From NCBI RefSeq assembly GCF_003259845.1, contig NZ_QLMJ01000030.1:38441-102440 (forward strand): a stretch of DNA of 64,000 nt. The letters run 5' to 3'. A model generated the notes under the pieces. It made no database searches. It had not been told where the DNA came from and was given only the letters and a program-made list of their open reading frames with translations. The stretch comes from Actinoplanes lutulentus. Lineage in GTDB: Bacteria; Actinomycetota; Actinomycetes; Mycobacteriales; Micromonosporaceae. Shown here piece by piece: positions 50,233 through 57,800 of this stretch. Position 1 is the first letter of the stretch; each line of letters starts with the position of its first letter. A program made the position numbers and the translations under genes.

Positions 50233-51417
50233 TTATCGGGTGGTTACTGGCAGGGAGGCGAAGCCGCGGAGGACCAGGCGGTCGCGGCGGACCGGGGTGG
50301 CGGCTGGTTTCAGGGTGGGGAGCTTTTTCAGCAGGAGGGGGAAAGCGACCTGGGCCTCCAAGCGGGCCAAAGGTGCGCCGAGGCAATAGTGGGCGCCGCC
50401 GCCGAAGGAGACCGGCTGGATGTTCGGGCGGTCCGGGTCGAAGCGGTGCGGGCTCGGGTAACGGGCCGGGTCGCGGTTCGCCGAGCCGAGCAGCATGGTC
50501 AGCGGGGTGCCGGCGCGCAGGCGGTGACCGTTGCCGAGATCCAGCTCGGTGCTGGTGAACCGGGTTGTCAGCTGGACCGGTGAGTCGTACCGAAGGATCT
50601 CCTCGACGAACGCGGGCGCGAGGCCCGGGTCGGAGCGCAACCGATCGCCGTGATCGGGTCGCGCGAGGAGGATTTCCAGGCCGGTGCCGAGCAGGTTCGT
50701 GGTGGTCTCGAAACCGGCCACGAGCAACAGGACCAGGTTGGCTAGCAGCTCCTGGCCGGTCAGTGACTTGTCGGCGGCGAGGGCGGTGGTCAGGTCGTCC
50801 TGGGGGTTCTTCTGGCGTTCGGCGATCAGGCCGATGAAGTAATCCTCCAGCTCACGGCCTGCGGTGTCGGCGGCGCTCATTTCCTCGTGGCTGCTGATCG
50901 GTTCGAGGACCACGGTCAGGTCGGCGGCCCGCTGGCGGAACCACGGCCGATCAGATTCGGGCACGCCGAGCAGGGCGCAGATCACCCCGATGGGCAGGGG
51001 ATAGGCGAACGCGCTGACGAAGTCCGCCCGATCCGGCATCTCGTCGATCAGGTCCTCGGCGATCGTGGTGATCACGTCACGGAGCCCGGCGACGCGGCGG
51101 GCGGTGAACGTCGCGGCCGCGGCCCGGCGGACCCGGGTGTGCTCCGGCGGGTTGTACTGCAGCATCGACATCACAATGGACGCGACCGCGCGGTTCTCCC
51201 GCCAGTCCGGCCAGCCGATGTCGTAATCGCCGGCGTCCGCGACCCGCAGGCTCGGCTCCCGCATCAGGCGGTTGGTGAGCTCGTGCGTCGTGACGAACCA
51301 GCGCCCGTCGAGCGCCTGGAAGATCGGCGCGTGCTCGCGGAGTGCGTCATAGGCGGGGTACGGGTCGAGGCGCCCGTCCGGCGAGAACAGCGACGCGAGC
51401 GCGGTTTCGTGGTCCAT
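50233..51417 (-). CDS. cytochrome P450
   Basis: A 394-residue soluble bacterial P450. The ATG at 51417 (MDHETALASLFSPDGRLDPY) is chosen; the frame extends to 51513 only through the palindromic repeat. Key motifs: I-helix LVAGFETTTNLLG (about 228-240), EEILRYDSP (ExxR, about 272), the PxR-type segment RYPSPHRFDPDRPNIQPVSF, and the heme loop FGGGAHYCLGAPLARLE with the ligand Cys at about 345. No ferredoxin or ferredoxin reductase gene is adjacent, and the substrate is unknown. Confidence 0.95.
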   Translation of the reverse strand: MDHETALASLFSPDGRLDPYPAYDALREHAPIFQALDGRWFVTTHELTNRLMREPSLRVADAGDYDIGWPDWRENRAVASIVMSMLQYNPPEHTRVRRAAAATFTARRVAGLRDVITTIAEDLIDEMPDRADFVSAFAYPLPIGVICALLGVPESDRPWFRQRAADLTVVLEPISSHEEMSAADTAGRELEDYFIGLIAERQKNPQDDLTTALAADKSLTGQELLANLVLLLVAGFETTTNLLGTGLEILLARPDHGDRLRSDPGLAPAFVEEILRYDSPVQLTTRFTSTELDLGNGHRLRAGTPLTMLLGSANRDPARYPSPHRFDPDRPNIQPVSFGGGAHYCLGAPLARLEAQVAFPLLLKKLPTLKPAATPVRRDRLVLRGFASLPVTTR

Positions 51418-51487
51418 GGTGCCCAGTGTCGCGCGCCCCGCCAAACGAGCCCGTCGCCCAGCCCCGCCCGGGTGACCCACCACCACC

Positions 51488-51526
51488 GTGTCGATTTGGG
51501 GCGCGGATCGCACCCGAAGTCGACAC
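51488..51526. repeat. 39-nt palindromic dispersed repeat, copy 3 (best match)
   Basis: Arms GTGTCGA/TCGACAC and a near-complete inner stem (GGGCGCG facing CGCACCC, three-base GAT loop). It lies 70 bp upstream of the P450 start and 61 bp from copy 4. Confidence 0.85.
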
Positions 51527-51548
51527 GCAACATTGTGGACTCCGTCGT

Positions 51549-51587
51549 GTGTCGATTTGAGGTGCGGATCGCGCCCGAAGTCGACGC
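51549..51587. repeat. 39-nt palindromic dispersed repeat, copy 4
   Basis: GTGTCGA arm facing TCGACGC (one change), inner AGGTGCG facing CGCGCCC. Same length and orientation as copy 3. It ends 5 nt from the stop codon of the NAD(P)-binding protein gene. Confidence 0.85.
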
Positions 51588-51592
51588 GGTCC

Positions 51593-52246
51593 TCAGGGAG
51601 CGGGGCGCAGGGTTCGGACCGCCTCGGTGACCGGGGTGTCGCCGGCGAAGAGTTCGGCGATCAGGCCCGCGGTCGACGGGGTTCGGAGCACCTCGGCCAG
51701 CACCTCGGCCACGTCGTTGCGGGCCACCGACGCCCGGCCGCCCAGCTCGGTGGTCAGGCGGACCCGGCCGGTGCTCGGGGTGTCGGTCAGCGAGCCGGGC
51801 CGGATGATCGTGAAGTCGAGGCCGCTGTCGATCAGCCGGCGGTCGGCCTCGGCCTTCGCGCGCAGGTACGGCAGCATCGAGCCGCTCGCCGCCTCGGGCC
51901 GGTCGGCTCCGATCGAGCTGATCATCACGTATCGGCGTACCCCAAGGGCTTGTGCGGCATCGATGAGCTTGACCGCGCCGCCCAGATCGACCGTCGCCTT
52001 GCGGGCGTCGCCGCTGCCGGGGCCCGCGCCGGCGGCGAAGACGACGGCGTCCGCACCCTTCACGTAGGGCTCCAGGGTCGCGTCCGACTCCAGGTCGCCG
52101 ATGATCGGGATCGCGCCGGCCGCTTCCAGATCGGCGGCCTGATCCGGGTTGCGGATCAGCCCGCGGGCGCGGTCACCGCGAGCGGCGAGCAGCCCGAGCA
52201 GGCGCAGTGCGATCTTGCCGTGTCCACCGACCACCAGAACGTCCAT
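51593..52246 (-). CDS. NAD(P)-binding SDR-type protein (NmrA/YwnB-like)
   Basis: A 217-residue atypical SDR starting MDVLVVGGHGKIALRLLGLL (GGHGKIA instead of GxxGxxG). Further segments: RGLIRNPDQAADLEAAGAIP, IIGDLESDATLEPYVKGADA, VVFAAGAGPGSGDARKATVD, VRRYVMISSIGADRPEAASG and LDFTIIRPGSLTDTPSTGRV. This is the layout of YwnB/YhfK-like proteins that may sense or use NADPH. It starts 10 nt after the TetR stop in the same orientation, so the two are probably co-transcribed. Confidence 0.87.
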   Translation of the reverse strand: MDVLVVGGHGKIALRLLGLLAARGDRARGLIRNPDQAADLEAAGAIPIIGDLESDATLEPYVKGADAVVFAAGAGPGSGDARKATVDLGGAVKLIDAAQALGVRRYVMISSIGADRPEAASGSMLPYLRAKAEADRRLIDSGLDFTIIRPGSLTDTPSTGRVRLTTELGGRASVARNDVAEVLAEVLRTPSTAGLIAELFAGDTPVTEAVRTLRPAP

Positions 52247-52256
52247 GCAGGCGACG

Positions 52257-53042
52257 CTACCTCGCGGGCTCGTCGCGAATCTCGTGTTGATCACCACGTG
52301 CCTGCAGCAGCAGCTCGATGCCGTCCAGGAGGCGGGCCAGGCCGAAGCGGAACGTGCGATCCGGGTCGCTGACCGCGTTGTACGCCTCGCCGGCCGCCGT
52401 GCCCACCCGGCCGGAGATCGGGTAGGCGCCCGGCACCATCACCCGCTCCAGCACCGGCGCGTTCACCGCCCACCAGTCCGCGTCGGTGATCCCCGTCTGC
52501 TCGGCGGTCCGGCGAGAGCTGATCGAGATCTGGGCCGTGCCGGCGGTGAAGGCGCCGATCGACGTGACGATCTGGTCCATGTCGAGGTCGCTGAAACCGG
52601 CGCCCTCCAGTGCCGCCAGCTGCCATTCGTAGCGGGCGGAGCTGTTCGGGCCGATCCACGGGCGGCTGTTCTCCACCTGCAGCAGCCACGGGTGCCGGTG
52701 GTACTCGTCCCACATGTGCTGGGCCATAACGGTCACGCGCTCGCGCAGGTCGCCCGCATAAACGGGATGCTCGTGCGACCCGATCACCTCGTCGACCATC
52801 AGGCCGATCAACTCGGAACGGCCCGGGACATAGGTGTAGACGCTCATCAGCTTCAGCCCGAGCCGGTCGGCGACCTTGCGCATCGAGAACGCCGGTAGGC
52901 CCTCCTCGTCGGCGACCGCGATCGCCGCCTCGATCACCTCGTCGACGCTGACCCGCTGTTTCGGCCCGCGTTTGCCCTGCGGTGTGCCCAGGGTGCGGCG
53001 CCAGAGCAGCTCCAGCGTGCGGTCGGGTTCCCGATTTTCCAT
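52257..53042 (-). CDS. TetR family transcriptional regulator
   Basis: A 261-residue regulator. The DNA-binding domain reads RVSVDEVIEAAIAVADEEGL, PAFSMRKVADRLGLKLMSVY and TYVPGRSELIGLMVDEVIGS. The long C-terminal ligand domain is of the TetR_C_1 type (LQVENSRPWIGPNSSARYEW). It is divergent from a DrrAB-type exporter with palindromic sites in between, the standard arrangement for a drug-efflux repressor. Confidence 0.93.
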   Translation of the reverse strand: MENREPDRTLELLWRRTLGTPQGKRGPKQRVSVDEVIEAAIAVADEEGLPAFSMRKVADRLGLKLMSVYTYVPGRSELIGLMVDEVIGSHEHPVYAGDLRERVTVMAQHMWDEYHRHPWLLQVENSRPWIGPNSSARYEWQLAALEGAGFSDLDMDQIVTSIGAFTAGTAQISISSRRTAEQTGITDADWWAVNAPVLERVMVPGAYPISGRVGTAAGEAYNAVSDPDRTFRFGLARLLDGIELLLQARGDQHEIRDEPAR

Positions 53043-53060
53043 GTGCGAAGACTACCCCGT

Positions 53061-53109
53061 GAGGTGTACGGTGTTCGACGCAACGAAAGTCCGTAAGGTA
53101 TACGGAGTT
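53061..53109. promoter_or_regulatory. probable TetR operators in the divergent promoter
   Basis: TCCGTA-N5-TACGGA (53090-53106) is a perfect palindrome. A related 15-mer, GAGGTGTACGGTGTT (53061-53075), matches AAGGTATACGGAGTT (53095-53109) at 12 of 15 positions. Both lie in the 80 bp between the TetR and ABC exporter starts. Confidence 0.7.
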
Positions 53110-53122
53110 AAGGAGCGCCCTG

Positions 53123-54046
53123 GTGCACACCCTGATCGCCGAAGGATTACGCAAGAGATACGGCGACCTCGCCGCCCTCGACGGATTCGACCTGCACGTG
53201 CCGGCCGGCGTCATCCACGGCCTGCTCGGACCGAACGGCGCCGGCAAGACCACGGCGGTGAAAGCCCTGGCCACCCTCATCGATCTCGATGAGGGGAGTG
53301 CCAGCGTCGCCGGATTCGACGTGCGCACCCAGGCCGCGCAGGTCCGTCGCCGGATAGGCCTGATCGGTCAGAACGCCGCCGTCGACGAGGTCCTCGGCGG
53401 CCGGCAGAACCTGGTGATGTTCGGCCGCCTCTACGGCCTCGGCAAAACACAGGCACAGGAGCGCGCCGACGAGATGCTGAGCATTTTCGGTCTGAGCGAC
53501 GCCGCCGAGAAAGCCGTCTCCACCTACAGCGGTGGCATGCGCCGCCGCCTCGACATCGCGGCCGGCCTGCTGCTCACCCCCGCCGTGCTCTTCCTCGACG
53601 AACCCACCACCGGCCTCGACCCGCGCGCCCGCAACGAGGTCTGGACCACCATCCGCGAGATCGCCGCGCGCGGCACCACGGTCCTGCTCACCACCCAGTA
53701 CCTCGACGAAGCCGACCAGCTCGCCTCCGAGATCTCCGTGATGAACCACGGAAAAATCATTGCCCAAGGTACGCCCACCGAGCTCAAGCGCCACGTAGGA
53801 GGAGATCGCGTCACGCTCACATTGGCATTGCGGGACCGCCTCGACAGGGTGGCCGAAAAGCTGGGCCCGACAGCGACAGTCGACGAGGACACCCGCACGA
53901 TCACCGTCGAACTGGCCGGCGAGAGCCTGGCCGGCATCATCCGCACCCTCGACGACCTAGGCGTCACCCCGGAGGACCTGCAGCTTCGCCGGCCCACCCT
54001 GGACGAGGCGTTCCTGGCACTCACCTCACCGGAGGCGGTCCGATGA
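53123..54046 (+). CDS. ABC transporter ATP-binding protein (DrrA/daunorubicin-resistance type)
   Basis: A 307-residue ATPase starting at GTG 53123. Walker A: GLLGPNGAGKTTAVKALATL. Signature: STYSGGMRRRLDIAAGLL. Walker B: AVLFLDEPTTGLDPRARNEV, followed by the H-loop region replaced by LLTTQYLDEADQLASEISVM, typical of DrrA (TTQYLDEAD). The C-terminal domain ends LRRPTLDEAFLALT, the CREEM-like element of this family. It would energise the permease encoded next (ATGA overlap) to export a hydrophobic compound. Confidence 0.96.
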   Translation: MHTLIAEGLRKRYGDLAALDGFDLHVPAGVIHGLLGPNGAGKTTAVKALATLIDLDEGSASVAGFDVRTQAAQVRRRIGLIGQNAAVDEVLGGRQNLVMFGRLYGLGKTQAQERADEMLSIFGLSDAAEKAVSTYSGGMRRRLDIAAGLLLTPAVLFLDEPTTGLDPRARNEVWTTIREIAARGTTVLLTTQYLDEADQLASEISVMNHGKIIAQGTPTELKRHVGGDRVTLTLALRDRLDRVAEKLGPTATVDEDTRTITVELAGESLAGIIRTLDDLGVTPEDLQLRRPTLDEAFLALTSPEAVR

Positions 54047-54822
54047 CCACGATCCGCGCGGGCTGGATCCTCACCCAGCGAGAACTGGCCCATTGGGTAC
54101 GCGAACCGTGGGCGCCGATCTTCGGTGTCCTCTTCTCGATCATGCTGTTGCTCGTCTTCGGGTTCCTGTTCGGCGGGGCGATCACCCTGCCCGGCGGCGG
54201 TGAGTACATCGATTACCTGCTCCCCGGCATGATGGCGCTCAGCATGATGTTCGGCGTCGAGTCCACAGCGACCGCGATGGCGAACGACGCGAAGAAGGGC
54301 ATCACCGACCGGTTCCGTTCGATGCCGATCGGCAGCGCGTCGGTGGCACTGGGCCGGGTCGGCGCCGACATGACCAACTCGGCGTTCGAGCTGCTCGTGC
54401 TGATCGTCGGTGGCCTGCTGGTCGGCTGGCGGATCACCTCGGATCCGGCATCGGCAGCGCTCGCCGTGTTGTTGCTGCTGCTCCTGCGGTTCGCCGTGCT
54501 CTGGATCGGCATCTTCCTGGGCCTGAGCTTCCGCGGCGGGGGAGCGACCGCCGCCGTGCAGGTGCTGGTCTGGCCGATCGGATTCCTGTCCACGGCCATC
54601 GTCTCGGCCGAGACGATGCCGGCCTGGCTGGGCGCGATCGCGGCGTGGAACCCGCTGTCCGCCACAGCGACCGCGGTGCGCCAGCTGTTCGGCAATCCGA
54701 CCGGGGTGACCGCCGGCATCCTTCAGGACGGGGCGGTGTGGCTGGCCCTGGCCTGGCCGCTCGTCCTGACGGCGGTGTTCGTGCCGCTGTCGGCGCGCGC
54801 TTACCGCCGTTTGCGGGCGTAA
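54043..54822 (+). CDS. ABC-2 type transporter permease (DrrB type)
   Basis: A 259-residue membrane protein with six helices. Seen: AGWILTQRELAHWVREPWAP, IFGVLFSIMLLLVFGFLFGG, YIDYLLPGMMALSMMFGVES, TDRFRSMPIGSASVALGRVG and a last-helix segment AWLGAIAAWNPLSATATAVR (the N-P-x-S family motif). Translation is coupled to the ATPase, and a strong terminator follows. Confidence 0.94.
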   Translation: MTTIRAGWILTQRELAHWVREPWAPIFGVLFSIMLLLVFGFLFGGAITLPGGGEYIDYLLPGMMALSMMFGVESTATAMANDAKKGITDRFRSMPIGSASVALGRVGADMTNSAFELLVLIVGGLLVGWRITSDPASAALAVLLLLLLRFAVLWIGIFLGLSFRGGGATAAVQVLVWPIGFLSTAIVSAETMPAWLGAIAAWNPLSATATAVRQLFGNPTGVTAGILQDGAVWLALAWPLVLTAVFVPLSARAYRRLRA

Positions 54823-54827
54823 CGAGG

Positions 54828-54874
54828 GGTGCCGGGGCTGCCCACCCCCCACTTGGGCAGCCCCGGCACCTTTG
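54828..54874 (+). terminator. Rho-independent terminator after the ABC exporter
   Basis: GGTGCCGGGGCTGCCC and GGGCAGCCCCGGCACC pair perfectly over 16 bp and are followed by TTT. It starts 5 nt after the permease stop. Confidence 0.92.
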
Positions 54875-54903
54875 TCGCCCGCCCCCGTAGCGACGACTCT
54901 CGG

Positions 54904-54934
54904 ATCGTATACGATCCATCGAAAGATATACGAT
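54904..54934. promoter_or_regulatory. GntR/FCD-type operator
   Basis: ATCGTATACGAT (54904-54915) is a perfect 12-bp palindrome, and a half-site with the same core (ATATACGAT) lies at 54926-54934. GTATAC-centred palindromes are typical binding sites of FCD-type GntR regulators. It lies 18-48 bp before the GntR start, so autoregulation is expected. Confidence 0.7.
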
Positions 54935-54951
54935 CACCGTGGACGGGGTCT

Positions 54952-55623
54952 ATGTCGTCTCTCCTTTCGAAACACGAGTCGGTGTACCGGTCGATCCGTG
55001 AACGCATCCTCACCGGCGTTTACGGCCCCGGCGAACGCCTCGTTCTGAGCGCCATCGCCCGCGACCTCGACGTCAGCCCGGTCCCGGTGCGCGAGGCCAT
55101 CCGCCGCCTCGAGGCGGAAAACCTGGTCACCTTCGAACGCAACGTCGGCGCCCGGGTCAACACCCTCGACGACGAGGCGTGGGAACAGCTGGTCGAGATG
55201 CTTGCGCTCCTTGATGGGTACGCGATGCGCCGCGCCCAGTGCCGGATCACCCCCGCCGCCCTCGGCGAGGCCCAGCGCCTCAACGACGCCCTGCGCGCCC
55301 ACGCCGGCGGCCCCGCCGACCAGCACGGCGAGGTCATGGCGCTGCACCGGCTCTTCCACCGGACCCTGTACGCGAACAGCGACAACCGTTACCTGGTCGA
55401 ATCACTCGACAGCCTCTGGGACCGCATCGACGCGTCCCGGGTCCTCGCCTCCCGCTGGCCGGCCCACCGGCTGGCCAGCGCCGTCGACGAACACGACGAG
55501 CTGCTGCGCATGATCCGCTCCGGCGAGGTACCGCCCGACGAGCTGGAACGCTGCACCCGCCAGCACAGCCTCAACGCCATCATCGCGATCCGTGGCCGGA
55601 AAACCCCGGTTCGTCTTCAGTGA
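54952..55623 (+). CDS. GntR family transcriptional regulator, FCD (FadR) subfamily
   Basis: A 223-residue regulator starting MSSLLSKHESVYRSIRERIL. The winged helix is clear: GPGERLVLSAIARDLDVSPV, PVREAIRRLEAENLVTFERN. The FCD ligand domain has VEMLALLDGYAMRRAQCRIT, ALHRLFHRTLYANSDNRYLV and HRLASAVDEHDELLRMIRSG, with the metal-ligand Asp/His residues in place. No metabolic operon is adjacent, so the target beyond itself is unknown. Confidence 0.92.
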   Translation: MSSLLSKHESVYRSIRERILTGVYGPGERLVLSAIARDLDVSPVPVREAIRRLEAENLVTFERNVGARVNTLDDEAWEQLVEMLALLDGYAMRRAQCRITPAALGEAQRLNDALRAHAGGPADQHGEVMALHRLFHRTLYANSDNRYLVESLDSLWDRIDASRVLASRWPAHRLASAVDEHDELLRMIRSGEVPPDELERCTRQHSLNAIIAIRGRKTPVRLQ

Positions 55624-55635
55624 CGGCGGGGTGCT

Positions 55636-56238
55636 TTACGCGTACCCAAGTGGGGTTGTCGCTCGCAGGAGATGACCGCTCAGGGTGAGTTGCTCGCCGC
55701 CCGGAAGGGCGGTTATGTCGATCTCCTCGACTGAGGTGCCGATCCAGGCAGGCGCGGCGAATGCGGCGCGCAGGAACTCCTCGCTCAGCCCCCAGCCCTG
55801 GCGTGCGCGCGACGAGACCGCGAGCACGAAGAGGGTCGCGCCGGGCGCGGCGAGGCGGGGGAGAGCCGAGAGGTACGCGTCGACGCCGCTGCTGATCCGC
55901 ACGAGGTTGTGCAGGAGCCCGGAGTCGAAGATCGAGTCGAATCGTTTTGCCGAGGTGTCCAGGTTCGTGGCGTCCTGGACGGCGAAGGTGATGTCGAGAT
56001 GGAGCGCTGCGGCCTTGGCGCGGGCGCGTTCGATGGCGGTCGGCGAGATGTCGATCCCGGTCACCTCGAAACCCCGTTGGGCCAGCGATATCGCCAGGTC
56101 ACCGGTGCCGCAGCCGAGATCGAGAGCACGCGGCCCCCGCGGCTCACCGGCGTCGATGGCAGCGGCGAGGGCGGGCTGAGCGCCACCGATCTCCCACGGC
56201 GGCGGGGTGCTGTCCTGATAGATCTCCTCGAAGTTCAT
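55636..56238 (-). CDS. class I SAM-dependent methyltransferase
   Basis: A 200-residue protein. It opens MNFEEIYQDSTPPPWEIGGA, followed by motif I RALDLGCGTGDLAISLAQRG, motif II VTGIDISPTAIERARAKAAA and FAVQDATNLDTSAKRFDSIF, DSGLLHNL. The N-terminal PPWEIG segment is typical of the thiol/tellurite-type small-molecule methyltransferases. Substrate unknown. It converges on the GntR gene, with 12 nt between the stops. Confidence 0.9.
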   Translation of the reverse strand: MNFEEIYQDSTPPPWEIGGAQPALAAAIDAGEPRGPRALDLGCGTGDLAISLAQRGFEVTGIDISPTAIERARAKAAALHLDITFAVQDATNLDTSAKRFDSIFDSGLLHNLVRISSGVDAYLSALPRLAAPGATLFVLAVSSRARQGWGLSEEFLRAAFAAPAWIGTSVEEIDITALPGGEQLTLSGHLLRATTPLGYA

Positions 56239-56348
56239 GTGACCCCTCGGTATTGGTTGTCATGGAACCCACAGGTTGTGCACATCCGGGACAACGGCGG
56301 GTGAACTTTTCTAGAGGGGTCCAGTCGCACGGCTACGAAGGATGACTC

Positions 56349-57758
56349 ATGTCGGGACCCGGCTCCTCGTACACTCTCTCGCGCCGCCGCTTCGGCGCCG
56401 CGCTGGCCGGAGCTCTCGGCCTGGCCGCGCTCGGTGGTTGTGCCGCCGGCGCCACCAAGACGTCGTCCGGCAGCGCGAACGCCACGATCTTCGACAGCGG
56501 CGTGGTGCACGACATCGTGCTGAAGTTCGACGACAGCGCGTACGACACGATGATCGCGTCCTATCTCGACAACGAGACGAAGGACTGGATCGAGACGGCG
56601 GTGACGATCGACGGGGTTTCCTATGAGAAGGCCGGGCTGCGGCTCAAGGGGAACTCGTCGCTGCGCGGGCTGACCGCTTCGTCGTCGTCTTCTGCTTCCA
56701 CGTCGTCGTCCGCTGCCGCCACCACCACCGGCAGGCAGGGCGGCGGCGGAATGGGTGGGAACAGCATCTCCGCGGACAATCCCGAGGATCTGCCGTGGCT
56801 GGTGCGGCTCGACAAGTACGTGGACGGGCAGGCGCACCAGGGTTACACCGAGTTCGTGGTGCGGTCCAACAACTCGGAGTCGGCGCTCAACGAGGCGGTT
56901 GCTCTGGAACTGCTCGGGTCGGCCGGGCTGGCGACCGAGAAGTCGTTCTCCACGCGGCTCAGCGTGAACGGCGGCACCGAGGTGCTGCGCCTCGTCGTGG
57001 AGAACCCGGGCGACAAGTGGATGGCCGACAACTTCGACGGGTCCGGGATTCTCTATAAAGCCGAGTCGAACGGGGATTACAGCTATCGGGGTGACGACGC
57101 CGCGAAGTACGACGACGTCTTCGACCAGGAGAGCGGTGACAAGGATGACTTCACGCCGCTGATCGCGTTCTTGAAGTTCATCAACGAGTCGGATGACGCC
57201 ACGTTCGGCTCCGACCTCGGGAAATACCTGGATGTGGATGCGTTCGCGAAGTATCTCGCGTTCCAGGAGCTGGTGCAGAACTCGGACGACATCGACGGGC
57301 CGGGCAACAACTCGTATCTCCGCTACACCGCCGACACGAAGATCATGACGGTGGTGAACTGGGACTTGAACCTGGCTTTCGGAGGCATGGGCGGAGGCGG
57401 CGGAATGCCCGGTGGTGGGGGGATGCCGGCTGGTGGTGGTGCTGCTCCGAGCGGTGCGCCTGACCAGAACGATGGGGGCCAGCGACAGGCGCCGACCGGC
57501 GGCGGTGGGAAGGGCAACGGCGGCGGTGGCTTCGGTGGGCGGAGCAACATCCTCGTGACGCGCTTCCAGGCGAACACGACCTTCGCGGCCGCGTACACAA
57601 AAGCCCAGACCGACCTCAAGGCCAGCCTTTACACCAGCGGCACCGCCAAGACCATCCTCGACAAGCGTGCCGCCGTCCTGACCGCCCAGGCGACCGACCT
57701 GGTCAGCGCCGACACGATCACCAGCGAGTCCGAGAAGATCGCGACGATCTTCGCCTGA
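56349..57758 (+). CDS. CotH kinase family lipoprotein
   Basis: A 469-residue exported protein. The N-terminus has a Tat-type SRRRFGAAL motif and a lipobox (ALGG-Cys, Cys at residue 31). CotH-type features follow: VTIDGVSYEKAGLRLKGNSS (RxKGNSS), NEAVALELLGSAGLATEKSF, YLAFQELVQNSDDIDGPGNN and TVVNWDLNLAFGG (the NWD-x-N catalytic/metal motif). A Gly/Met/Pro-rich insertion of about 60 residues follows NWDLN. CotH proteins phosphorylate secreted proteins. The membrane-anchored location suggests modification of cell-surface proteins. Confidence 0.85.
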   Translation: MSGPGSSYTLSRRRFGAALAGALGLAALGGCAAGATKTSSGSANATIFDSGVVHDIVLKFDDSAYDTMIASYLDNETKDWIETAVTIDGVSYEKAGLRLKGNSSLRGLTASSSSSASTSSSAAATTTGRQGGGGMGGNSISADNPEDLPWLVRLDKYVDGQAHQGYTEFVVRSNNSESALNEAVALELLGSAGLATEKSFSTRLSVNGGTEVLRLVVENPGDKWMADNFDGSGILYKAESNGDYSYRGDDAAKYDDVFDQESGDKDDFTPLIAFLKFINESDDATFGSDLGKYLDVDAFAKYLAFQELVQNSDDIDGPGNNSYLRYTADTKIMTVVNWDLNLAFGGMGGGGGMPGGGGMPAGGGAAPSGAPDQNDGGQRQAPTGGGGKGNGGGGFGGRSNILVTRFQANTTFAAAYTKAQTDLKASLYTSGTAKTILDKRAAVLTAQATDLVSADTITSESEKIATIFA

Positions 57759-57765
57759 GTTTCGT

Positions 57766-57792
57766 GGGAGGGCCGTTTTTCGCGGCCCTCCC
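57766..57792. terminator. bidirectional terminator hairpin
   Basis: GGGAGGGCCG pairs with CGGCCCTCCC across a loop containing TTTTT. It lies between the convergent CotH and PotD-like genes. Confidence 0.85.
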
Positions 57793-57800
57793 GTCAAGGC

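Noticed and set aside
51418..51513. Longer P450 N-terminus
   Set aside because: The additional residues are encoded by the palindromic repeat and intergenic DNA, and the ATG at 51417 fits the family.
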